The notes under the pieces were generated by a model. The model saw only the letters and a program-made list of their open reading frames with translations. It searched no databases and was not told the origin of the DNA. Source: Patescibacteria group bacterium (GTDB lineage Bacteria > Patescibacteriota > Gracilibacteria > Peribacterales > Peribacteraceae). Taken from it: a DNA stretch of 64,000 bases. The stretch covers positions 1 to 64,000 of the forward strand of contig JAHIYH010000040.1 of assembly GCA_018814875.1 (NCBI GenBank), given 5' to 3'. Positions 41,515-48,476 of the stretch are shown here, one piece after another. The stretch's first letter is position 1. The number at the start of each line of letters is the position of its first letter. The position numbers were made by a program, and so were the translations under genes.

Positions 41515-42093
41515 GTGAACAAGACAGTCATAACTCTCGGCTTAGTTGTAGTCCTTGTAGGACTGGGTACTGCAGATATATTACTGACAGATGCTCGACT
41601 CCCAGAACCGGACGTTTCGGCACAGAATAATCCTACACTTAGACCACCCACCGAAAGACCAACCGAGCAAACATATGGACCCAATATCTTGGAAACGATA
41701 GTCGCACAGCGACTTACTTTCGAGAAGACCGGAGAATCAAGCTTGATTGAGCGCATTATCACTGATGGAACTACAGTCGAGTCACGTACCCTTATTAAGG
41801 ACGGAGACCGTATCGGGCTCGCTGCTTGGGCCGAGTCTCCACGTGTTAAAGTTTATTTCCTAGCACTCAAAGAGGCTCTGCACACATCCTTCTCTCCTAA
41901 TGTTCAAGATCTTATTGATGAAACACAACGGGAACCAGGAAGACCTATTCAAAATTTGCTCACATTTTTCGATCCAGCGATTAGCGAAGATCGACTTGTT
42001 TTTGTACGAGTCCGCGAGCGTCTCTTTGAATTTCACATAGCTAAGGGCAAAGACGACATGCTATTTGAACTGATAGAAAATCTCACCCTCTAG
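41515..42093 (+). CDS. Hypothetical membrane-anchored protein, 192 aa
   Basis: Starts at GTG 41515 (MNKTVITLGLVVVLVGLGTA), a single N-terminal membrane anchor or uncleaved signal, followed by a Pro-rich linker and a soluble domain with IIKDGDRIGLAAWAE-like strands and helices (LKEALHTSFSPNVQDLIDET). I cannot assign a family. TACAAT is exactly 6 nt before the GTG, which is good support for this unusual start codon. A word array follows its stop. Confidence 0.75.
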   Translation: MNKTVITLGLVVVLVGLGTADILLTDARLPEPDVSAQNNPTLRPPTERPTEQTYGPNILETIVAQRLTFEKTGESSLIERIITDGTTVESRTLIKDGDRIGLAAWAESPRVKVYFLALKEALHTSFSPNVQDLIDETQREPGRPIQNLLTFFDPAISEDRLVFVRVRERLFEFHIAKGKDDMLFELIENLTL

Positions 42094-42183
42094 CTGCATT
42101 AGCTTCGTTAGCTTTGTTAGCTTTGTTAGGAGTGTTCTTGAATATCTTCATTCCTAATGAAGCTAATGCAGCTAATGCAGCTA
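42090..42183. repeat. Word array: tagcttcgttagctttgtta / taatgaagctaatgcagct
   Basis: ctgcattagcttcgttagct words, 30-nt loop, then gaagctaatgcagctaatgc, making a long potential stem between the 41515 gene and rplK. Confidence 0.9.
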
Positions 42184-42202
42184 AAAATCGTGCACCTTTA
42201 GT

Positions 42203-42231
42203 TTGACGACACATCTCCCATTCCTTAAAGT
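42203..42231 (+). promoter_or_regulatory. Promoter of rplK
   Basis: TTGACG (42203-42208), exactly 17 nt, then TAAAGT (42226-42231). The ATG is 9 nt further, so transcription should begin within about 3 nt of the start codon. This is the clearest -35/-10 pair supporting leaderless expression. Confidence 0.7.
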
Positions 42232-42240
42232 ACCGCAGCA

Positions 42241-42663
42241 ATGGCAAAACCAGTCTCTAAAGTTATCAAGGCTCAGGCACGTGGCGGGCAAGCAAATCCC
42301 GCTCCTCCGTTGGGACCTGTCCTCGGGCAGGCTGGTGTAGATATCAATTCATTTTGCACACAGTTTAACGAAAAGACTAAGGACCGCATGGGACAAGTGA
42401 TTCCAGTGGTTATCAAAGTCTACGACGATCGCAGCTTCAGCTTTGAACTTAAGCAACCTCCAGCTGCCAACTTAATTATGGAAAAAGCGAATATTAAAAA
42501 AGGAAGTGGCGAGGCAAATAAGACAAAAGTTGGAAAGCTTTCTAAATCTCAACTTAAAGAAATCGCTGAGATTAAGATGCCCGACCTCAATACTACTAAC
42601 GTAGAACAGGCAATGAAAATCATAGAAGGAACCGCACGAAACATGGGCGTGACAATTGAATAA
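42241..42663 (+). CDS. rplK: Ribosomal protein uL11
   Basis: Part of the GTPase-associated centre of the large subunit. The 140-residue protein has the N-terminal [20 protein letters not shown], the [20 protein letters not shown] segment and the rRNA-binding C-terminal domain ending [20 protein letters not shown]. Usual length. rplA is 1.2 kb downstream instead of immediately adjacent; a membrane-protein gene and a long repeat separate them. Confidence 0.98.
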   Translation: MAKPVSKVIKAQARGGQANPAPPLGPVLGQAGVDINSFCTQFNEKTKDRMGQVIPVVIKVYDDRSFSFELKQPPAANLIMEKANIKKGSGEANKTKVGKLSKSQLKEIAEIKMPDLNTTNVEQAMKIIEGTARNMGVTIE

Positions 42664-42777
42664 TAGGTAAAGCGAAAAAGGACTTGCACGTAATTTGAGT
42701 TACATAAATAAAGTGTAAAGGGAAAAGTGAAATGGGAAAACGATTTTCACAAAATCTAGATATCTAGGTTGCAATTA

Positions 42778-42918
42778 GATACAAGCTTTCCCCTTTCCCC
42801 TTTCCCCTTTCCCCTTTCCCTTTTCCCTTTTCCCCTTTCCCCTTTCCCTTTTCCCCTTTCCCCTTTCCCTTTTCCCCTTTCCCTTTTCCCCTTTCCCCTT
42901 TCCCCTTTCCCTTTCATC
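42778..42918. repeat. Long word array: ccctttccccttttccc
   Basis: About 140 bp of ccctttcccc/cccttttccc words (the opposite strand reads as [10 protein letters not shown]). It lies between rplK and the 43037 gene. A short gggaaaagtgaaatgggaaa opposite arm is at 42718-42739. No gene in 42664-43036. Confidence 0.9.
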
Positions 42919-43036
42919 CCTTTTCTGGATTCCGAGTTCCGACCATAAGTTTGGAAGAATGCAATGAGTTTCGCGTGCGGTAGCTTTTAAGTACTCGTAA
43001 ACTACCTCGGATCCTTCACTTCCCCTTATCATCATC

Positions 43037-43711
43037 ATGATAGATAACCCTCTCTCCACTGTCTTCGGTACGGTTGGCATTGTCTACGGACTAATTATGC
43101 CAGTCGTTCTTATTTTATTATTCGCATTATTTCTAATTGCCAGTTCCATGAGCCCTGGTGCTAAAGCGCGTAACACTGCACAGGCAATGTATTGCACTAT
43201 CATGATGTCGATAGGTGTACTCCTGATGACAATCTCAGCAATACCAACAGTCACCAGTGTGCTAGCAGGTGAATCATACGCAAGCGAGACATACTTGGGT
43301 CTCCTGATTGTCTTCGCCGCTGGAGGAAGCATATTCCTCTGGCATGATCATTGGATACGCACGCTAGATCCTGCTTCGCGTCTGGTCCCCTCTTTGATTT
43401 TTCTATTCACAGTAAAAACTATTGGAACGCTGATAACACTTCTTGCAGGCCTATCTGTTATTCTAACTTTGACTCTTGGTGGTGCTGAGTATGGATGGTG
43501 GATTATGCCACTAACTCTCTTCTTGTATGGCGCGGTACTCTTCATCAGTACTGGATCAGTACGCTCTCCTACCTCAAAGAAATTCAGTTTTACACCGCTC
43601 TGCAAGACCTGCTTTAAGCCAAAAATGCCTAAGGTTATTACAGCCGCTCCAACTAGGAAAACAATTACTAAGAAGAAAGCTACGAAAAGGACTAGCAATA
43701 AGAAAAAATAA
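43037..43711 (+). CDS. Polytopic membrane protein with basic tail, 224 aa
   Basis: About five hydrophobic segments (IVYGLIMPVVLILLFALFLI, LLMTISAIPTVTSVLAG, YLGLLIVFAAGGSIFLW, TIGTLITLLAGLSVILTLTL, WWIMPLTLFLYGAVLFI) followed by a cytoplasmic Lys/Arg-rich tail with a CKTC pair (FTPLCKTCFKPK) and TITKKKATKRTSNKKK. Unknown function. It lies between rplK and rplA, where secE/nusG would be upstream in other bacteria, but it does not resemble SecE. Confidence 0.7.
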   Translation: MIDNPLSTVFGTVGIVYGLIMPVVLILLFALFLIASSMSPGAKARNTAQAMYCTIMMSIGVLLMTISAIPTVTSVLAGESYASETYLGLLIVFAAGGSIFLWHDHWIRTLDPASRLVPSLIFLFTVKTIGTLITLLAGLSVILTLTLGGAEYGWWIMPLTLFLYGAVLFISTGSVRSPTSKKFSFTPLCKTCFKPKMPKVITAAPTRKTITKKKATKRTSNKKK

Positions 43712-43781
43712 GTAGGTATTTTATTGCAAACGCTTCCATCATCCGACAGAATCAACCCTCCTTTTGTGGGAGCCTTAAAAA

Positions 43782-43836
43782 CGTTATCTCGTTAATTTCG
43801 ATCCTATCTAGTAACGAAGTAACGAAATAACGTTCT
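43782..43836. repeat. Inverted word pair before rplA
   Basis: aacgttatctcgttaatttc pairs with cgaagtaacgaaataacgtt over a short loop, giving a stem of about 20 bp roughly 40 nt before the rplA start. It could be a repeat or an rplA leader structure. Confidence 0.7.
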
Positions 43837-43872
43837 CTTTGGCACTCGTACCACATTCCCCCCTCAAGTATC

Positions 43873-44574
43873 ATGTCCACAAAGAAAATTCCAGTCGTTC
43901 GTAAACGCGGAAAGAAGTACTCCCAAAAGAATGCATTAATCGAAAAGAATAAGTATCCCATTGATGAAGCAGTTGCATTGCTGACAAAGCTTTCAACTAC
44001 CTCTTTTGATGCTACTGCAGAACTCCACATCCGCATTAATGCAGATACCACACAGGCAGATCAGCTTGTTCGAACAACTGTTACACTCCCCCATGGAACC
44101 GGAAAGAAAGTACGTATTGCTGCGTTCGTTCCTGATGATTTGATTGATAAAGCAAAGAAGGCTGGTGCAGTAAAGGCAGGTAACGAAGATTTGATTAAAG
44201 AAGTTGTTGCCGAGAAGATCGACTTCGATATCGCCGTAGCGCATCCCGATGTGATGAAAAATCTTGGTAAAGTTGCTAAGATACTCGGACAAAGAGGCCT
44301 AATGCCGAATCCAAAAGCAGGCACCGTGACTCCTAATATCGAGAAAATAATCGGAGAACTAAACAAAGGACGTATCGAATGTAAAATGGACAAACAAGGC
44401 ATCATCCATACCATCTTTGGCAAAATCTCTTTTGGAGAAGACAAGCTAAAAGAAAACCTTGAAGCAATTATCAAAGCAATTAAGGATGCCAAGCCTGCCG
44501 GAATTAAGAGCACTTATATCGTATCTGCAACTATTGCACCAAGTATGGGACCGGGAGTTAAGATTGAGGTTTGA
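43873..44574 (+). CDS. rplA: Ribosomal protein uL1
   Basis: uL1 forms the L1 stalk that moves deacylated tRNA. The 233-residue protein has the conserved SFDATAELHIRINADTTQAD start region, VRTTVTLPHGTGKKVRIAAF, the signature GLMPNPKAGTVTPNI and a C-terminal STYIVSATIAPSMGPGVKIE. Full length and intact. Its presence matters for placement because some CPR groups have lost uL1. Confidence 0.98.
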   Translation: MSTKKIPVVRKRGKKYSQKNALIEKNKYPIDEAVALLTKLSTTSFDATAELHIRINADTTQADQLVRTTVTLPHGTGKKVRIAAFVPDDLIDKAKKAGAVKAGNEDLIKEVVAEKIDFDIAVAHPDVMKNLGKVAKILGQRGLMPNPKAGTVTPNIEKIIGELNKGRIECKMDKQGIIHTIFGKISFGEDKLKENLEAIIKAIKDAKPAGIKSTYIVSATIAPSMGPGVKIEV

Positions 44575-44605
44575 TGAATCTTCAGATGCTACTTATTTTG
44601 TTCTA

Positions 44606-44703
44606 ATTTAGTTAACTAGTTTCTAGTTTTTGGTTTCTAGTTTTAGAACAACATGCCTTATTGGAATTAAACTAAAAACTAGTAAACCAGAAACTAATTA
44701 ACT
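44606..44703. repeat. Word array: ctagtttctagtttttggtt / aactaaaaactagtaaacca
   Basis: Inverted arms between the convergent rplA and dus genes. Same words as at 3848-3932 and 23536-23726. Confidence 0.85.
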
Positions 44704-44705
44704 TA

Positions 44706-45686
44706 TTAATAGTGTCCCAAAATAGATTTAACATCTTCAACGGACTCTACTAGAACAAGCCTCGCCCTCAACTCCTTCGCCCCATCAATACCTTTTACGT
44801 AGCTTGCAAGATGTTTTCGCATCTCAAACATGCCACGCCTCTCCCCTTTCAATCTAACTGAAAGTTCACAATGTTCGAGAATGATAGGAATCTTATCTTC
44901 AAAGCTGAGTTTTTCAATTGTTGGTATAAGTTTATTGGAACTTGGAACTTTTAACTTGGAACTTTTTAAAGCCTCACATACATCCTTCATAATCCACGGA
45001 TTCCCAAAAGTCCCACGTCCAATCATTACGCCATCTAGATTCCCAAGTTTATCTACAGCGATTTGTGCAGAAGTAATATCACCATTTCCAATCACAGGAA
45101 CAGAAATTACTTTCTTAAGTTCGTAAATCGGATCCCAGTTTGCTGCACCATTATATTTTTGAGTATACGTCCTTCCATGAATTGCCAGAGCATCTGCGCC
45201 GGCTTCCACGAGTTTTGAACAGAATGAAATTAGCTGATCTGGTGACTCCCATCCTAAACGTGTCTTCACACTTACTGGAATCTTCACTGCTTCTTTTGTT
45301 GCTTGCACCAACTCGGCAGCCAGCTCCGGATCACGCATCAGAGCAGACCCATGACATGACGATGTGACTCGTGCTGCAGGACATCCCATATTAATATCGA
45401 TTCCATCTGCACCCATTTCTTCCACTATTTTTGCAGCTGAAAGGAAGTTCTCCGGTTTCTTCCCAAAGACCTGAACAATAAAGGGGCGCTCCAATTCCGG
45501 ATCGAAGTTCATCATGCCCATCGTCTTCTTAGCCCCGTAATGAATGGCATCTGTACTCAAAAACTCTGAATAGACGACTACTTCCGGCGCGAGCTTTTTG
45601 ATGAGCTGACGATAAGCTGCATCTGTTACACCCGCCATGGGGGCAAGTGCGACAATTGGCCGATCAGTTGTACTCCAGGAAAACAT
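44706..45686 (-). CDS. tRNA-dihydrouridine synthase
   Basis: Flavoprotein that reduces uridine to dihydrouridine in the D loop of tRNA. The 326-residue protein has LAPMAGVTDAAYR, FIVQVFGKKPE, the active-site block DINMGCPAARVTSSCHGSAL with its catalytic Cys, KTRLGW, IHGRTYTQKYNG and GNGDITS. An in-frame word insert ggaacttggaacttttaact (44936-44967) codes KSSKLKVPSSNKL between the catalytic barrel and the helical tRNA-binding domain. Which Dus subfamily it belongs to is not decided here. Confidence 0.96.
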   Translation of the reverse strand: MFSWSTTDRPIVALAPMAGVTDAAYRQLIKKLAPEVVVYSEFLSTDAIHYGAKKTMGMMNFDPELERPFIVQVFGKKPENFLSAAKIVEEMGADGIDINMGCPAARVTSSCHGSALMRDPELAAELVQATKEAVKIPVSVKTRLGWESPDQLISFCSKLVEAGADALAIHGRTYTQKYNGAANWDPIYELKKVISVPVIGNGDITSAQIAVDKLGNLDGVMIGRGTFGNPWIMKDVCEALKSSKLKVPSSNKLIPTIEKLSFEDKIPIILEHCELSVRLKGERRGMFEMRKHLASYVKGIDGAKELRARLVLVESVEDVKSILGHY

Positions 45687-45697
45687 ATATGTGAACT

Positions 45698-45965
45698 ATC
45701 AACAATCGACACTCAACAATCAACTATTCTATGTTGAAAGTTGAAAGCGGAGCGTGTTGATAGTTGATTGTTGAAAGCGGAGCGTGTTGATAGTTGATTG
45801 TTGAAAGCGGAGCGTGTTGATAGTTGATTGTTGAAAGCGGAGCGTGTTGATAGTTGATTGTTGAAAGCGGATCGTGTTGATAGTTGATTGTTGAAAACGG
45901 AGTGTGTTGATAGTTGATAATTGAAAGTTGAAAACGGAGTGTGTTGATAGTTGATAGTTGACAAC
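45698..45965. repeat. 30-bp tandem repeat, about 7 copies
   Basis: Unit ttgaaagcggagcgtgttga plus tagttgattg at 45741, 45771, 45801, 45831, 45861 and 45891, then a degenerate copy to 45965. Early copies are identical, later ones drift (atcgtg, aacggagtg). A short reverse-complement arm (ctatcaacaatcgacactca) is at 45699-45718. No spacers, so not CRISPR. ORFs across it in three frames are artefacts. Confidence 0.95.
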
Positions 45966-46040
45966 GACACAACATTTTAGCTTCATGACGAGCGAAATCT
46001 TTAACAAGAACCAGCACTTTGCAGCACAATATAAAACAAT

Positions 46041-46427
46041 ATGCTCTGTCGCTATTTATATCTCAGCTTCATACGAGTCACCACGCTCCTATATCTTCTT
46101 ACGCAACCACTATTTGGGAAGGTATATGCTCAAACGCTTGTTCCTGATAGCTACGAATCCTGCAATTTTAAAGACGGCATTATTCATGCCAATTGTATTC
46201 CTGAATATATCGAATACTTGATAAAGATTATTTTCTCTCTCATTGGAGCTTTCTTCTTTGTAATGATCATTATAGCCGGATACCAAATTGCAATTGGAAC
46301 TGTAGTTGGCGAAAAAGAAAAGGGGAAAGAAAAGCTTAAATGGGCTATATTTGGTTTCGTCATCAGTGCTCTTTCGTTCTTTATTGTTCAATTCTTTATT
46401 TCTGCAGTCCTTACCGGTGTATCGTAA
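46041..46427 (+). CDS. TrbC/VirB2-type pilin-like protein
   Basis: 128 residues with a signal-like hydrophobic start ending KVYAQ, a Cys-containing extracytoplasmic part (SYESCNFKDGIIHANCIPEY) and two transmembrane helices joined by GTVVGEKEKGKEKLKWAIFG, the polar loop typical of CPR TrbC/VirB2 proteins. It overlaps the next gene by one base (TAATG), so the two are translationally coupled. A fourth pilin-like paralogue of this window, separate from the 35-36 kb operon. Confidence 0.82.
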   Translation: MLCRYLYLSFIRVTTLLYLLTQPLFGKVYAQTLVPDSYESCNFKDGIIHANCIPEYIEYLIKIIFSLIGAFFFVMIIIAGYQIAIGTVVGEKEKGKEKLKWAIFGFVISALSFFIVQFFISAVLTGVS

Positions 46428-47668
46428 TGACCTCTAAAAAATCCAAAACGGCTTTTACTTCCCTGCGCATCGTGGGCGAAAAAGCACAGAAAATTATCGA
46501 ACGTGCCCGTAAAAACTCAAATGTAAAGAAAGGAAAGTCCGTTCTACCGCCCAGCTCAACCGAACATGATGCAATTATGGTGCATATTTCTGTACAAAGT
46601 GCTGTGAAGGCTGCGTTCTCTATACTGTTGATCGCCATTGGCGTGTTCGCTGTGTATCACATACGCGATAAGTTGATCCTGCTCTTTTTGGGTGTGTTTA
46701 TTGCCGCAGTTATAGACCCAGGCGTGGAAAAATTGCAAAGCATGGGAATGCCGAGAGGTATCGCAGTTCTTATTCACTATGTAGTAGCGCTGTTTGTTGT
46801 TTTCTTCCTTCTATTCTCGCTTATTCCAATAATTGCCAAACAATTGCAGGATATTGCGGCATTCATCAGCACTGAAGTAGATATTTTTCTCTCTAATCCA
46901 CAGATTTCTGTCCCACTTGTTTCAGATGACCTAAATCATCGCCTCACGTTGCTCACACAAACAATGCTGCAAAGCTTATCTATAAACGAATTTAGTGATG
47001 CACTCCAGCAAATGGGACAGACACTCTCCACTGCTGCGCAAGGCTCACTTCTGTTTGCGGCAAAAATTGCCGGATCTGTTGCAAAGTTTTTGATCAACTT
47101 AATTGTGGTTCTTGTTCTTGGATTCTTTATACAACTCGAGAAAGAAAGCATCCTCAAATGGATAGTGAGTTTTATGCCTGCCAAATATCGCATGTACTTG
47201 CATTCAAAATCCGAAGCAATGCACACCAAAATTGGCCAATGGGCCAGAGGTGAACTGCTTCTGATGTTATCTGTCGCAACACTCACATTTATAGCACTGG
47301 TCATTCTGGGCATGCCTTACGCACTAACACTGGCGGTCCTAGCTGGTTTCTGTGAATTTATTCCAGCAGTTGGACCGCTTATTGCTGCAGTCCCAGCAGT
47401 GATCATTGCACTATCCGAACGCGGTATGATCTGGGCACTGATTGTCACTGGTGTGTACTACATCATTCAGTGGTGCGAGAACAATCTCCTTGTGCCGCTA
47501 ATCATGCGCCGAGCTGTTGGTCTCTCCCCTGTTGCAATCCTATTTGCCATGATGGTTGGAATCAGCTTCCCCAATACCATTCATCCTGTAGTGGGGATCA
47601 TGCTGGCAATTCCGATTACGACGATTATTGCGTTGTTCCTTGAGGATTGGCAGAAAATTCATAGATAG
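46427..47668 (+). CDS. AI-2E family transporter (permease)
   Basis: 413 residues from ATG 46427. After a basic N-terminal segment (MTSKKSKTAFTSLRIVGEKA) come about eight membrane segments in the PF01594 pattern, with DKLILLFLGVFIAAVIDPGV, GLSPVAILFAMMVG and the conserved LAGFCEFIPAVGPLIAAVPA. Family members export or exchange varied substrates; autoinducer transport is only the founding name. Start chosen because it overlaps the pilin stop (TAATG) and the upstream ORF part is a shadow of that gene. Confidence 0.93.
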   Translation: MTSKKSKTAFTSLRIVGEKAQKIIERARKNSNVKKGKSVLPPSSTEHDAIMVHISVQSAVKAAFSILLIAIGVFAVYHIRDKLILLFLGVFIAAVIDPGVEKLQSMGMPRGIAVLIHYVVALFVVFFLLFSLIPIIAKQLQDIAAFISTEVDIFLSNPQISVPLVSDDLNHRLTLLTQTMLQSLSINEFSDALQQMGQTLSTAAQGSLLFAAKIAGSVAKFLINLIVVLVLGFFIQLEKESILKWIVSFMPAKYRMYLHSKSEAMHTKIGQWARGELLLMLSVATLTFIALVILGMPYALTLAVLAGFCEFIPAVGPLIAAVPAVIIALSERGMIWALIVTGVYYIIQWCENNLLVPLIMRRAVGLSPVAILFAMMVGISFPNTIHPVVGIMLAIPITTIIALFLEDWQKIHR

Positions 47669-47706
47669 CTTCGTTAGCTGCATTAGCTTCGTTAGCTTCA
47701 TTAGGA
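47665..47706. repeat. Word array: tagcttcgttagctgcatta
   Basis: Four ttagctYcrt words between the convergent AI-2E and four-helix-bundle genes. The opposite-orientation arm is on the other side of that gene (48233-48297). Confidence 0.85.
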
Positions 47707-48081
47707 CCTATACTTGAGATTCATCTTTCGAATCATTACATTAAGCATCTTCATTACTTCACTAAGAAGTCCATCTACCTTTTTAAAACTTAATTGTTTC
47801 GTCTTAGAAAGTCGCTTTGATATCTCAATCTGTGTTTCAATTTCAGAACCAGAACCATACGCGATTCTCAAATAATGCAGGAATTCCTTTTTAGTTCCTT
47901 TACGTCTCCCTTCTGCAATATTTGAAGGCACTGAAACTGCAGCCCGTCTGAGCTGGCTTGTGAGTCCATAGAGCTCTTCTTTTGGAAATTGATTTGTAAG
48001 CTGGTAGAGCTCTGTTACTAATTCCATAGATCTCTGCCAAACAATCAGATCTTTATAAGAATGAATGGTGGTTGTGGTCAT
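47701..48081 (-). CDS. Four-helix bundle protein (S23/IVP family)
   Basis: Small proteins of this family were first found in intervening sequences of 23S rRNA genes and also occur free-standing in many genomes; their role is unknown. From ATG 48081 the product is 126 residues and shows SYKDLIVWQRSMELVTELYQ, PKEELYGLTSQLRRAAVSVP and SNIAEGRRKGTKKEFLHYLR, the family signature. Here the gene sits alone, bracketed by inverted tagcttcat-type arrays, and not inside an rRNA gene. Confidence 0.93.
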   Translation of the reverse strand: MTTTTIHSYKDLIVWQRSMELVTELYQLTNQFPKEELYGLTSQLRRAAVSVPSNIAEGRRKGTKKEFLHYLRIAYGSGSEIETQIEISKRLSKTKQLSFKKVDGLLSEVMKMLNVMIRKMNLKYRS

Positions 48082-48232
48082 GAGAAAATTTGGGAATGAA
48101 ACAAAGGTTAACATCATAATGACAACATATTAAAAAGAGAGTGCTCATCTTAAATTTAAATAGAGCAGTTGCAAGTTTTGCGCTTCTATAAGACAAAATA
48201 ACCGTTCTATGTACACTAAGAACGCCCCTCGC

Positions 48233-48297
48233 TAACGCAGCTAATGCAGCTAACGCAGCTAACGCAGCTAATGAAGCTAATGAAGCTAATGAAGCTG
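48233..48297. repeat. Word array: ctaacgcagctaatgcagct
   Basis: Seven aacgcagcta/aatgaagcta words in the orientation opposite to 47665-47706. Besides this and the CIRCE element the 48082-48476 gap holds a ctagcccctagtccctaacc word block (48448-48473) and no gene. Confidence 0.9.
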
Positions 48298-48405
48298 AAT
48301 TGAGTAACTAAAGTATACATCCTACAACAAGACCACCTTTCGCAACTTCCTGTCACTCGTATACCCCATCAAAAACAGGTAGAATATCTAGATGACTTCT
48401 GCAAA

Positions 48406-48432
48406 TTAGCACTCTATATGTTAAACTGCTAA
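48406..48432 (+). promoter_or_regulatory. CIRCE operator (HrcA site) of clpC
   Basis: TTAGCACTC, 9 nt, then AACTGCTAA. The left half is a perfect CIRCE half-site and the right matches 7 of 9 bases of GAGTGCTAA, with the standard 9-nt spacer. Position 45 nt before clpC fits heat-shock repression by HrcA. Confidence 0.88.
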
Positions 48433-48476
48433 TTGCATTCTAACCTCCTAGCCCCTAGTCCCTAACCCCTAGAAAA

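Noticed and set aside
42775-43080. [13 protein letters not shown]
   Set aside because: Reverse reading of the ccctttcccc array.
45713-46029. Three overlapping QLSTRSAFNN / NYQHAPLST ORFs
   Set aside because: Pure translations of the 30-bp tandem repeat in three frames.
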